This document shows positions 15,286-31,510 of a stretch of 64,000 bases of DNA, in pieces. Every line of letters begins with the position of its first letter. Position 1 is the first letter of the stretch. The notes below the pieces were generated by a model, which was not told the origin of the DNA, made no database searches, and saw nothing but the letters and a program-made list of their open reading frames with translations. The DNA comes from Rhabditoides inermis (Eukaryota > Nematoda > Chromadorea > Rhabditida > Rhabditidae): NCBI GenBank assembly GCA_963966185.1, contig CAWZYM010000087.1:444501-508500 (forward strand), read 5' to 3'. The position numbers and the translations under genes were made by a program.

Positions 15286-15919
15286 ACATCACAAACTTTT
15301 GTCAAACTAAACATCATCCAATGGAACCTATTTGCGTACTATTACACTATAGCATGCGTGACTGTATAGACTGTATTGAACATTGAACACGCACCATGCC
15401 TATTGATTTCATCTGAAAATTAAAAAAAGGAAACATCTCCCACAAACAGATGTGATCATCACCATCACCACAGTTTTTCCATGTCTTAAAAAAAACTCGC
15501 ATGATTCGCGAGAAAAACAAATTCGCGTAAACCATCGCGAAATACATTTTCATTTCACTCGCGAGAGACAAAGCGTAGCGCGAAATTTATCCCTCGTCAT
15601 TTTCTCTCTTGCAAAAGGGGTCGTATAGTCGACCTTTTTCAAATAGCAATTCATGAGTAATTCGTTATGATAATGACATGAATTCTTTCAACTTTCATTC
15701 ATTATCTTCATTCGTACAGAATTCATTAGGATTTTACGTGTATTGCTGTCTACGGACAACTTCTCGCAGAAATCTATCTGAATTCTTTCAGAATCCAGAC
15801 CCTTTCTGCATTCTTAACGAATTTATGCTGCATTCATGTGTAGGGTTTCTCTCAGAGTACGATATAATGTATACCGTAATCATATTTGATTGATACAGTA
15901 TCCCTCACTCCTCACTCAC

Positions 15920-16672
15920 CGATAGTGGATCTCTTCGCAGTGCAGCGCCGTGATGCTGACGTTGTCAATCTGGAAAAATCGATTATCGATTTATTGATTG
16001 ATTACATTTTTATGACATTAACTAGTCCATAATCAAACTAACATTGTATTAAGGAGATTTTTAATGTAAAAAATAAAGAAATCGATAATTCACCAACCCT
16101 GATGTCGGGCATTTGGATGGGGTTGAGGGAGGAATGGTAGTCGCGCAGCATTCTGCCAGGGCCGAGCAGGAGAAAGTCACACGAGGAGACGGCGGGGTCT
16201 GCGGACAGGGAGCGAAGAGAGCCGTCCGCCTGAGAGGGAGGGACGGAGAGAGAGAGAGAGAGACAGAGAGACAGAGAGAGAGACAGAGACAGACAGACAG
16301 ACAGAGAGAGGGAGAGAGAGAGAGCTTACCCTTAGGCCAAGTTTCTTCGGGCGAACCGTGTCGATGAGCTGCTGCCAGAGGAAGGCGGGGAAGGGACCCT
16401 TTAAGTAAAGTAGTAAACGAAAACAATCAACACGACAACAAGTAGGAAATTATTTTGTTTATTTGCCTGATTCCGACAAACAATGTTAGCACGATGATCA
16501 AGCAAAACAAAATAACACCAATGAACAAGTAACTAAACCAGCAAACACACGACACACGAGCTCACCTTGTTCTGCAGTAGCAGCTCAGTGGGACGGAGAA
16601 GACGCTGGGTGAATGCAGCGCGAATCTCGGTGAGCAGAGACGGCTGGGCATTGGTCTACAAATGAACAAGTG

Positions 16673-16714
<42 letters not shown>

Positions 16715-18174
16715 CCTCACCAACTCGAGCCGAGTGCAGCTGAATCTGTCGAAGAACATCGCTACCCACTCGCTCGGAGTGGCCGCCGGGAAGAAGATCC
16801 TGAAACGGGGAGCATGCTCGGTGTTCAGCTAATCAATTGCAGCTGTTCAATTGTGCAAGGTGTAGGCGCATACACTGTTCGTGCCCGATCGGTAGTCGTA
16901 GGTCATGCACAGTTCGTGTGAAGCATCCTTTTGGTGAAATAAATATTTATTGCAGTAGCAGCTCAGTGGGGTGGAGGACCTGGAGTGATACACGCACCTG
17001 TCGAGCTCAGAGTTGCGCGGGTTGCGGTGCACGATCGAGTCCGGCCACGTGTTCACGTAGATGCCCACCTAGCACGACAAGGATCAGAGATCAGATATCA
17101 TATTTCCGAAATATTAAAAAAAAGAATTATCCGGAATCGTTATAGCTGTGACATCGCAATCACAACAATATCGACTTAGACGACAATATCATGTATCATG
17201 TCTTTCTCTCTTACCACTGATGGCAGTCTCGTTCATAACCATCGGAAACGAGTCTGTCTGCCACTAGAGATTCACTTTCGAGTATTCAGTAGAAATGGAC
17301 AACGAAGCCAAGACAGCTAGTGTGTGGGTACTAAGTGGGTCCACCAGCCACTGACCTTCTCCTGCTTGGTGCGGAGGAGGATCGAGTGGAAGTAGCGCTT
17401 CGGCAGCACGTGGCGGTGCGCGTCGATCTGATTCTGAAACGAACCCTTCTTATTACAGTACCCTTCCGATTACAGTATGAATACAAAGTGGTATATATAA
17501 TATGGTGACGATGTGAGTGATTGTGGTCACCGAAGAACAAACAGGAACAAACACGAATGTCGTACTTTGTGTTTGATGCAGGTAGCGCGCAGTTGGTCGA
17601 CGTCCTTGGCGGACAGCTTCTGCGCAATCTTCACGAACAACTCGATCGGCAGATCCTCCCAGGGGAAATACTGCAAGGAGTGGGAAAGTAGGAAAATATA
17701 AAGGTAAGCGTCGCTCCCCGATTCAAAACATTACTCTGCGGAGGAGGTCAAAGGAAATAAACGGGAGGGGGGGGAAGGGTAAGGGAACAGGAAACCAAAA
17801 AAGGCAGACACTCACCGGTCCGGTGTACTCGGCACGCTTCGTGTTGCGCTTGCGCGTGAACTGCAAATATAGACAATACATATATTTGATCAGATATATA
17901 GGCCCGGTTTCACCCCAAACTTGACACACACAGCTTCACGCGTCCATGAAAAACTATATAAATAATGCCGATTTTGCGGACGGAGATCTTATAAGTTGTG
18001 TCAAGTTTGAAGTATAAACGGGTTTTGATAGAATAGGTGTACCTTTCTCTTGCGACCGCGACCCTTTCCTCTTCCTCCTCCCCCTTCTCCTTCTCCTCCT
18101 CTGCCTCCACCGACGTCGTTACCGTGCGCACCACAGCAGCAGTGACATTCGGCGGAACATGCGTCTTTCGACAT
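15920..18174 (-). CDS. F-box protein, first of a divergent pair
   Basis: Probable substrate-recognition subunit of an SCF ubiquitin ligase. Exons on the minus strand: start at 18174 (MSKDACSAECHCCCG, then a Gly/Arg-rich basic run), 17816-17860, 17566-17670, 17356-17433, 16998-17068, about 16875-16927, 16721-16799, 16566-16655, 16330-16398, 16098-16229 and 15920-15969. The exon at 17566 is a good F-box (FPWEDLPIELFVKIAQKL, then DVDQLRATC). The downstream region resembles nematode F-box C-terminal domains in layout, but no specific domain was identified. The 3' end is unresolved: minus-strand frames near 15400 and 14311-14545 could be further exons. Divergent from the plus-strand F-box gene that starts about 490 bp away. 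Confidence 0.7.
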
Positions 18175-18581
18175 CAGCTGTCCCTGGAATATAAAATGTA
18201 ATAAATGTATAATATTGTGTACAATAACATTATTTCTATATATATACATTATCATTGAAACCAAAATGATGTTAAAACATTAAAAAATGAAGAAAAAATG
18301 CAATGAAAATCAGAACATTTGCGCGCTGTCTTTGCAATAATTAGAATATGTGTGACCCACTGATTTTTTGGCGGGAAGTCTTTTTTATTTAAAATGTTTT
18401 TCTTTTAAAATTTGTACAGTGGCAATAAACTGAGTATTTAGATTTATAGTTTTATGAGACACCTTGACAAATCATATATGGCCACATTGTGAATTCACAA
18501 CATCAACATATCTACATCTCGTAAGAGTGTTCGTTCCCTGACCACCACACATGTGTGTCAGCTGTTGCTGTTGCACTGACC

Positions 18582-18612
<31 letters not shown>

Positions 18613-18660
18613 CCCCCCTGCAATAGCTCGGATCGATTCACTCACCCTGAACACTCGAGT

Positions 18661-24051
<5,391 letters not shown>

Positions 24052-24357
24052 TCAAATAAACTTGTTACCATTGATCGTTTTCAATTTTTCCATGTGATGA
24101 CACTCGAAATCGTGCAGACCGAAGAAGTTACCGTACCCAACCATGCCACCCATCACTAGTTTGCCAAACCAGAAAACCAGAACACCGCCAAACCAAGCCG
24201 ATACCGTATCCCGAACCCAAGTGCCAATCAGCCAACCAAACCAAATCTACCGTATCCATCCAAACCACCATCACCAAAAACAGCACAACAAAACATTGAA
24301 TGCACTTGTTTATCACATCTCCTCGATGACACAGAGACGTTGCCCTGAGGGCAGAGT

Positions 24358-25165
24358 TTAGTAGCGGCGGTATCCCTGGTTGTTGTTGACGGCCTCCTCG
24401 CTGTGCCTCTGCGGGCAGGGGCAGTACTCGGCGTCCTTTCCGGGCTCGCCCTCCTCTCCAGGCTCTCCCGCCTGTCCGTCCGGTCCGTCGTCTCCCTTCT
24501 CTCCCTGAGGTCCACGCTCTCCGGGGGGTCCGGCCTGTCCCGGCGCTCCAGAGTCTCCCTGGTCTCCCTCGTCTCCGGGAGCTCCGGGCGCTCCCTGCTC
24601 TCCCTTGGCTCCGGGCTGTCCGATCTGGTGCTCGACGTCCTGTCCGGGCTCTCCCTGGGGTCCCTCCTCTCCGACGGGTCCGGGCGCTCCGGGGGCTCCG
24701 AGGGATCCGGGGAATCCGGGCTGTCCGTCGCGACCCGGCATGGCGGCCTGTCCGCGCGCTCCACGCATACCGCGAGGTCCGGGCTTGCCCTGAGGTCCCG
24801 GGGGTCCCATGGGTCCCTGGGGGCAGTTGAAGCATCCATCGTACTGCTGGGTCTGCGCCTTGGCGGGCTCGGCCTCCTTTCCGTCGCATCCGGGCACTCC
24901 GGGAATTCCGTCGGGTCCCTTGGCTCCAGGGATTCCCTTGGGTCCAGCGGGTCCAGCCGGGCACTTGTTGTCGGCGTTGCAGTTGCACTGTCCGCCGGGT
25001 CCGCCGTTAGGTCCGTTGGGTCCGGTGGGTCCGTTGGGTCCTCCGTGGGGTCCGTTGTCGAAGCCGGAGTTGAGCGCGGGCGGGACTCCAACGATGTTGG
25101 GGACCTGTCCGGGCACGTGGTTTGGCATGTCGTTGCCTGCAAGCGATCGGTTACTCTCCCCCCTC

Positions 25166-25212
<47 letters not shown>

Positions 25213-25755
25213 ACTCACCTCCAGGGAATCCTCCTCCGGGGAACCCTCCGGGTCCGCCTCCGCGGGGTCCGGACGGCGGGGGCGCGGCTCCGTAGCCTCC
25301 ATACGCCTGACGCTTCAGACGCGGCATCACAGAGATGTCGCGCCACAGACGGTCAGTCTCCACCTGAATAACGAGAGGGTGAGTGATGTTACAGTAACCT
25401 TCAGGCTACAGTACCCAGTTACATTGATTCATCGCTCATTTCTGACAAGCTACCGTACCCCTATCTACAGTATTCCCTCAACAATAAGCCAACCTATAGT
25501 GCCCTAATCTACCGTACCTTCCACTGGTCCATCTCTCCGTCAACAGACCGGCTACCGTAGTCCTATTCTCATCTACAGTTGCCCATCTACCGTACCCGAT
25601 TTCAACTACCGTACCTTCCACTGGTCCATCTCGACGTCCATCTGGGCGCGGATGTCGGCGACCTCGCTCATCAGCATGGGGAAGGCGAACAGACAGCCGA
25701 TGATGGCCATGCCACCCAGGCCGATCGCCGAACCGGCGACGAGACGGAGGGTCAT
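24358..25755 (-). CDS. Cuticle collagen (col family)
   Basis: Structural collagen of the nematode cuticle, secreted by the hypodermis. Exon 1 25615-25755 encodes MTLRLVAGSAIGLGGMAIIG, a membrane or signal-anchor segment, followed by ADIRAQMDVEMDQWK, the conserved N-terminal block of cuticle collagens. Exon 2 25219-25363 holds the furin-type site RLKRQ and the start of glycine-rich sequence. Exon 3 24358-25136 carries the Gly-X-Y domains, interrupted by short cysteine clusters (QCNCNADNKC, CFNCPQ, EYCPCPQ) for interchain disulfides, and ends GYRRY with TAA. About 355 residues in all, a normal length. The codons of the Gly-X-Y region are strongly GC-biased, as expected for a highly expressed gene. 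Plus-strand Ser/Gly-rich frames here are shadows. Confidence 0.95.
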
Positions 25756-27131
25756 CTGGAAGAGGGTACGGTAAGGGGAGGGAGGGGTATGGTAGGTATA
25801 CGGTATTAGGAGCCATCACGAGGAGATGATAAGAGCACGGTAGACAAAGAGTATGAAAAAGAAGTATTTGGAAAGGAAGGATATGGATATGGGAAAGTGG
25901 GATGAAAGGTACGAGGAAAGATAAGGCGGGAGCGGACGACTGACTGACCAGTGCCACTGGTCTCCTTTTATGCGGTTCCACTCCAGGGGCGGTCCTTCCA
26001 CGCACTCCTAGAGATGCCGGTCCGGATAGGAGAGGGTCCAAGGTGATCTCGCTCTCACTGTCTGCACCTCTCTATATCCACAGTCTCTCTTTACGACGCG
26101 CCGCGCGGTGACTCGGGATGTTGATGATCAGATGAGATATGCAAATCTCGTGATGCGGTGAGACAGCGCTGGAAGAGAGAGGCAGCAGAGAGGTCAGCAC
26201 ACACCTGATGGACCACGGGACTTTTACGGGGCCGATCGGGCATATCGATTGATCTGTGATCATCGAAAAATAGAGTCAGAATCAGAAAAATATCATCTCG
26301 AATCGCAACACACAACATCGATCAAGGAAATTACAGTGGAATACGGTACAACAATGAACTTACTGTGAGTTTCAATACCACGAGTTATTCCTTTTTTCAC
26401 ACTTTTCTGTCATTTCCTGAACAAAATTGAAATATGGGAAACGTTACTCACAACTGACTGACCCTTTTGTTGTTGTTTGTGATGTCATGACCGGTCTGGT
26501 TTCGAGTGCAATAGAGGGATCACATCACTCCACTCACATAACTGGGATAACTGGATGCCTGCAATCGAGCTCCAACGGATAATGGCCACATTTTCCGAAA
26601 GCGATCTCTCTGTGCTCACTAGCATTACTAGTAAACTATTTTGAAAGTTCATTTCTATGGAATGAAGAATGAAGGGCAATAATTGCCGGAAGCACGCGCC
26701 TTTGGAGAGAGAGAGAGAGAGATTTTGAAAAGCGTGATGTTTCACGTCAGTGTTCACAGCTCCAACTACATTCGTCGTATTGCTATTTAATTTAAGTGAT
26801 TCGTGTTTCTTTATTATCCTTTTCTGTACAACTATTGCACGCGCACGATAAACTTTTACGTGGTCTCTCTCTCTCTCACTCTCTCTCTCTCTCACTCCTT
26901 TTCTCTCCTCTTACTCCTCTCACTAGCTCTTTCGACACAAGTTCTGATGTCGAATTGAAAACATGGATACCATATAACCTGCGATAGCTCGCCAGCGAAA
27001 TAAGATGCTCTAACCGTCTGCCGTTCTTGTTTTGCGCGCCGCAAGCTGACTATCCGTCTCCTCTGATGTACCCCACTTATTGCGAAAAACGAACTATATT
27101 ACGATATCATATCAGTTTCAGGGACCTTCAC
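25756..27131. other. Intergenic, collagen promoter side
   Basis: No convincing exon. TACGGTA motifs continue to 25805; the remainder is unique AT-rich DNA with GA/CT tracts at 26705-26725 and 26863-26895. Collagen control elements would be expected just right of 25755 but none was identified by eye. Confidence 0.4.
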
Positions 27132-27595
27132 ATGTTCTTATTACTCACTCTCTTTCTCCTGTGCCCTCCGGCAAGCAGAGCCATGTCAAGGCCGAATCCT
27201 ATGGGTGAGTGTTTCCTTTGATTGCGCAATGTTTTTTCTCTCAAAAAATCTAGTTTTATCCAAAACTCTTTCATACTTGATGGAACCGTTTGTGTTTTGT
27301 CATACTTGCTTTTTCCAGTAATCAGTTGTTATGTGGTGAAAAAAAATCATATTCTGCGGTGTTTCTAGTTTCTCACTTTATAATTTAGTCCAAGCACATA
27401 TCACATATCACATATACGCAGTACTTACGCAACTAGCAGTAATGGTTGTGTGTGCGGGGGCCAGGGCATTTTTTCTCATTTATTCAGGCTGAAAAAATCG
27501 CATTTAATATGTTTAATATACATTCGAAAGATGTATGTGTTTTTTTCTGTCCAGTTTACACAAAAAGAATTGGTAGTGTGTGTTTTGGTGTCTAG
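27132..27595 (+). CDS. Candidate short secreted peptide gene
   Basis: Exon 1 27132-27204 encodes a classic signal peptide, MFLLLTLFLLCPPASRA, then MSRPNPM, with a GTGAGT donor. The best in-phase acceptor is TGTCCAG at 27554, giving exon 2 27555-27595, which adds a short tail containing a KR dibasic site and a single Cys and stops with TAG. The product would be about 37 residues. Its stop overlaps, tail to tail, the stop of the insulin-like gene on the other strand (shared CTAG). A different downstream exon cannot be excluded. No family is recognised. Confidence 0.35.
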
Positions 27596-28098
27596 TCGAT
27601 GCGCTTAGCGGCCGCCCTCATCTTGTACAGCTCTTCATTGTCGAATAGATGCTCGCCGTCATTGGAACATGGCGCGCAGTGAGTGAGAATGTCGGACGGG
27701 TGACAGCTGCGCTCATTGCAACACACCGTAGCGATGCCGCGATTCTCTGCAATTACCTCTCTCTCTCCCTCCCTCTCTCCCACTCCCTCCCTCTCTCTCA
27801 CTCCCTCCCTCTCTCTCTCTCCCTCTCTCTCTCTCTCTCTCGCACTCACTGAACATGCGTCGACGCCCATTGTAGTAGCACTCGCCGAGCGTGTGTGTGC
27901 AATACTTGCTGACGAGATTCATCAGCTTTTCACCGCACACCTGCACCAGCCGGTCGTAGCCCATTCCGTGCGGCATGTCCGGATACTCCGTCCTGACGCA
28001 AGCGTTGACGCAAGCGTTGACGCAAGCGCTAGCGTAAGACGGGCGTACCTGTAGGCGAAGGCCGAAGCGACAAGGCAGAGCAGGGAGAAGACGAGCAT
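27592..28098 (-). CDS. Insulin-like peptide precursor 1
   Basis: Secreted insulin/relaxin-superfamily ligand, expected to act on a DAF-2-type receptor. Exons 28049-28098, 27850-27992 and 27592-27746 total 348 bp and join in phase (115 residues). Signal peptide MLVFSLLCLVASAFA; B-chain RLVQVCGEKLMNLVSKYC with 11 residues between its cysteines as in insulin; a basic RRR stretch near the B-A boundary; A-chain GIATVCCNERSCHPSDILTHC. The A-chain spacing is CC-x4-C-x8-C, one residue longer than canonical insulin, and an extra Cys follows (APC). The acidic C-terminal extension is unusual. Intron 1 (56 bp) is built of a 12-bp tandem repeat. Divergent from the paralogue at 29723, with the same exon phases. 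Confidence 0.75.
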
Positions 28099-28128
28099 GG
28101 TCGAATGATGGCAGATTGGATAGTGCGC

Positions 28129-28135
28129 ATTTATA
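28129..28135 (-). promoter_or_regulatory. TATA box of insulin-like gene 1
   Basis: TATAAAT on the minus strand about 31 bp upstream of the ATG at 28098. This implies a very short leader. The partner insulin-like gene has a TATA box at a matching distance. Confidence 0.5.
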
Positions 28136-28721
28136 CGGAAGAAGACACTCCAAACTTCATTAGGATGCGACTGTACGACTGTACAACTGTATAGCTGAGA
28201 GCTGAGAAACAATAATGGACCGGCGAGCATCGTTGTACTAAAGGCGCGGTCAGTATCTTTGAATACATATCAGAAGTAATCCGAAATTATTCGAAGTAAA
28301 ATTCAAAGTTCGAAAAAATTCGAAGTGGTTTGGAGGAGTCGAAGTAATTTGAAGACATATGAAGCTCTGAAAAATCGGAAGGCATATCGCAAGGAATATC
28401 GGGAGTGGTTTGAAGACAATTCGAAATCGTTTGAAGAGACAGACCGCTTGGCAAGTGGACTACACTACGCCGCAATCACAGTTCTATAGAAACAAGCGAC
28501 GTTCAAAACGACAGGATAAAATTAGCAACAAAATAGAGTCTGTTGATTTGTTAGGCGTTTCCTGTTCCACATTTTTCGAAGTTTCTTGTATGTGCAAATG
28601 TCAATGTCAATGCCGGATCTTTGAAATCTGTGGCTAGTCAGAAACCGCTAGAGCACTTTGTGGGGCACAAGTACAACACAAGTACATTTTGTATCATTTT
28701 GATCAGATCCAAGTGACTCTC

Positions 28722-29193
28722 ACAGTACTATCCGTAAAAAGTTCTAAAAATTTTTTAAAATTTTCAGAAAAACCAAAAAAATCGAAATAACTCGGTTCAT
28801 AGGTGAAATTTCGACTCGCACCAAAAGAGACAAATGTGGTTCAGAGTGAAGTCGACTCAACTGTATAGTTGGTTTGATATTTACATTACTCCTTTTCGGA
28901 GTTATACACATGTGACATGTCAGAAGAAATGACGACGGTCAGACATGAAAACTTTGCATAAAAACTCGGTCAACTCGAGACCGGTGTCCCATTGAGAACA
29001 GTCATATGTAGAACTTCGGACAGAGTAATGCAAACATGAAACAAACTACGCAGTTGAGTCGGCTTCACTCTGGACCACATTTGTCTTTTTTGGTGCGAGT
29101 CGAACTTTCACCTATGAACCGAGTTATTTCGATTTTTTTTTGGTTTTTCTGAAAATTCAAATTTTTTTTAGAACTTTTTACGGATAGTACTGT
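28722..29193. mobile_element. Foldback MITE between the insulin-like genes
   Basis: Inverted arms of about 150 bp with ends ACAGTACTATCCGTAAAAAG (left) and the complement (right). They match through the TCGAAATAACTCGG, TTCGACTCGCACC and ACAAATGTGG blocks with a few substitutions. The spacer is about 175 bp. No coding potential. Confidence 0.8.
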
Positions 29194-29310
29194 ACGTGTT
29201 TTTTTTATTATCAATGTATTCTTTCACATAAACCCGTTCAAAATGTTCCACACTCAGATCGCACACATCAATGCACAGAACACTGTGTTTTGACCGTTTG
29301 AGCATCTTAA

Positions 29311-29617
29311 AGGGAGTGTACCCTCTGATTTTCGAAATTGAGTTAGCATCAGGGTGTTAAAGTATGACATAAATAACGTCCTTTCTCATAGAAAAGTTTT
29401 CTTCAAGACGCCTTGAAGTTTGTGTAATTTGCGCTTGAATACGATCTTTCTAGAGAAAAGTGTGCAGAAATGTGCACAAACGTGCACTGTCGATGATGGT
29501 TTCTCCAACTTCCCGCCATTTGCGGCATATGGTACAATTGACAAAAGTGTATCATTTTTGATGTATTATCACATTCCGATGCCAACTCAACTTCGAAATC
29601 CAGAGGGTACACTCCCT
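29311..29617. mobile_element. TTAA-flanked MITE, copy 1
   Basis: 307 bp with inverted ends AGGGAGTGTACCCTCTG / CAGAGGGTACACTCCCT, flanked on both sides by TTAA (29307-29310, 29618-29621). A TTAA target is typical of piggyBac-like transposition. The terminal sequence is shared with the element at 32974-33514. Confidence 0.8.
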
Positions 29618-29684
29618 TTAATCGTATTCCGTACATACGGCGCGCCGGTGGCCAGTCGGTGCCAGTCCTAATGGATTTCGCCGC

Positions 29685-29690
29685 TATAAG
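29685..29690 (+). promoter_or_regulatory. TATA box of insulin-like gene 2
   Basis: TATAAG in the context CCGCTATAAGAG, about 35 bp before the ATG at 29723. The preceding GTGGCCAGTC block recurs near 37270 before another TATA-like run, suggesting a duplicated promoter. Confidence 0.5.
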
Positions 29691-29722
29691 AGTCGACCAA
29701 CCACACATCATCACACCACAAC

Positions 29723-30276
29723 ATGCACGCCCTGTCTCTCCTCTGCCTTGCCGCTGTGGCTTCCGCCGTCACCTACGACTACCCGCCGGCCGATTCCCTC
29801 CCGTTCGGGCTCAGCTACGACACCCCGATGAGAATGTGCGGGGGCTCGGACGGTCCGGCCAGCTCACTTCTCAACATCGTCCTGAAGGTGTGCAACAGGT
29901 GCATCGTCTCCAAGACGCGCCGTTTCAGTGAGTTCTTTGTATGTCTATCTGTCTCTGTCTTTACCTCTACTTTCTCCAACACAGACTACCTGAACTCCCC
30001 TTCTCTCCCCTCGCTCACTCTCCTCCTCCTTCTCCTCCTCCCCACCCCCCTCTCTCTCCCTCCCTCCCTCCCCCTGTCTCTCCCAGGGAGAATGGAGAGA
30101 GGTGACAATGACGTCGCCTTGCAGAGTCGTACGCGGGACTGAGCACCAAGTGCTGTCACGAGGGCGTGTGCACTGCCGTGGACATTCTCGGTCAGTGCGG
30201 CGATGACTCGGCGGGCGGCTCGTGCGATGACCACAAGTACGACATCACCCATATGCGCCAGCATTTTGGACAGTAG
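29723..30276 (+). CDS. Insulin-like peptide precursor 2
   Basis: Second member of the pair. Exons 29723-29927 and 30125-30276 total 357 bp and join in phase 1 (118 residues), at the same position and phase as the last intron of insulin-like gene 1. Signal peptide MHALSLLCLAAVASA; B-chain region MRMCGGSDGPASSLLNIVLK followed by VCNRC; short basic stretch KTRRF at the intron; A-chain YAGLSTKCCHEGVCTAVDIL and GQC with the same CC-x4-C-x8-C spacing as its partner; acidic His/Asp-rich tail ending RQHFGQ. The B-chain has an expanded spacing after its first Cys, so its fold is less certain. Related 3'-end fragments follow downstream. Confidence 0.65.
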
Positions 30277-30720
30277 ACGTTTTGCATTGGTAATCACTTA
30301 TTGATAAATTGATTATTGATACATTCGATTTGATTTGATCTTGTGTTGGGGTAGCACTTTGGACAGTAGATAGACGATAAATAATTTTGCAATGATAAAT
30401 ACATTTCTCATTGATATGTGTGTTGGTTCACTCATACGATCACGCATATGCGACAGCACTTGGGACAGGAGGAGTAGACCGACATTTTCATGTCAAGAAT
30501 CTGAATAAATGATTTGATTTGAATTTGATATGATATGATATGAGGATCTTATGACGAATTATGACCTCACCCTGATGCATATGACCTAACCCCTCCAGCC
30601 ACTTTGGACAGTAAACTTTGTCATGATTAATACCTATTGATGGATTGATCATCGATAAAATTGATTTGATTTGATCTTGTGGTAGCACTGGTCTGGAGAC
30701 ACAGACTATTATGCTCATTC
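30277..30720 (+). repeat. Tandem relics of an insulin-like gene 3' end
   Basis: The terminal coding bases and 3' flank of insulin-like gene 2 (CATTTTGGACAGTAGAC and an ATTGATxxATTGATTATTGAT stretch) recur degenerately near 30355, 30450 and 30600 (GCACTTTGGACAGTAGA, GCACTTGGGACAGGA, CCACTTTGGACAGTAAAC), each followed by a TTGATTTGATTTGATCTTGT-like stretch. This suggests repeated partial tandem duplication. No additional complete peptide gene is present. Confidence 0.55.
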
Positions 30721-30973
30721 AGAACAAATGGTGTTTGACGTTACTCTAGGAGAAATCAAGTTCGCTAAAGCAATGACATCAAAGTGCCTTCCAAAGAGGG
30801 ACCATGCCCATGGGGGTCCCGAGAGGGACCAGCAGTCAGCCAGTGAAAGTCAAGCAGCTGTCAATCGCTTCCAATCCGTCAAATCACTGTGTTTCGAAGG
30901 CGTTTTGAAGGAGCTGTTTCGAAGACACTGACCACATAACATGTAAGCAAGTAAACAAGTCCCCCCATTGCAG

Positions 30974-31107
30974 ACTACCCCTCCTCACTCGGCATGCGCT
31001 GTCCCCTCGGCCAGTTCGACTGCTCCCCTACCTCTCCCTCTCCCATGTGCATCCCATTCAATGCGGTGCGGGACTGCGTGCGGGACTGTCCGGACGGGAG
31101 CGACGAG
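30974..31107 (+). pseudogene. LDL-receptor class A exon, orphan
   Basis: An exon with TTGCAG acceptor and GGTGGG donor encodes a Cys-rich module ending RDCVRDCPDGSDE, the calcium-binding DCxDGSDE signature of LDLa repeats. There is no start codon and no continuing intact exons. Degraded echoes of the module's end (GTGCGGGACTGTCCGG) follow at about 31220, 31335 and 31471, each before GAGGGTGGG or a variant. Probably the remnant of a gene related to the LDLa/fibrinogen gene at 49.5 kb. Confidence 0.6.
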
Positions 31108-31204
31108 GGTGGGTTCACTATTCAAGTATACATGCTGACATGAGAGAAGAAGACGGCGCATTTTCTGCTTGCGACCTTGGGGAAAAGGGGAACTGCGCGA
31201 GAGA

Positions 31205-31510
31205 TATCGTGTGCAAAAGCGTGCGGGACTGTCCGGCGACGAGGCTGGGTGGTTTCCTTTCGATATAGGCAGAATCTGAGTGATCGTTGTGGCTTGTAGC
31301 AAGACCATTTTCACTTTTGCATTATCATTCAATGTGGGACTGCGTGCGCGATGGGAACAATGAGGGTGGGTGAGTTTCTAGCAAAGTGGGCAACACGCCG
31401 ATCCGCAGCTGCGCGGACTTTGAACACGTGACGCGCCTCTTTCCGTGAAGTAGAAAAGGGGGAACTAGTTGTGTGCGGGACTGTCCGGACGGGAGTGATG
31501 AGGGTGGGTC
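31205..31510 (+). pseudogene. Degraded LDLa module copies
   Basis: Three short partial copies of the preceding LDLa exon (about 31220, 31325-31375 and 31470-31510) with frame-breaking changes. The block 31400-31450 (CAGCTGCGCGGACTTTGA) is similar to 36670-36720, marking a duplicated segment. Confidence 0.45.

Noticed and set aside
14546..15317. Long Ser/Pro/Leu-rich open frames on the minus strand
   Set aside because: They are translations of a 51-bp purine minisatellite in several frames; no splice or start context.
24403..25371. 322-codon plus-strand Ser/Gly-rich frame
   Set aside because: Antisense shadow of the collagen Gly-X-Y region, whose codon periodicity keeps other frames open.
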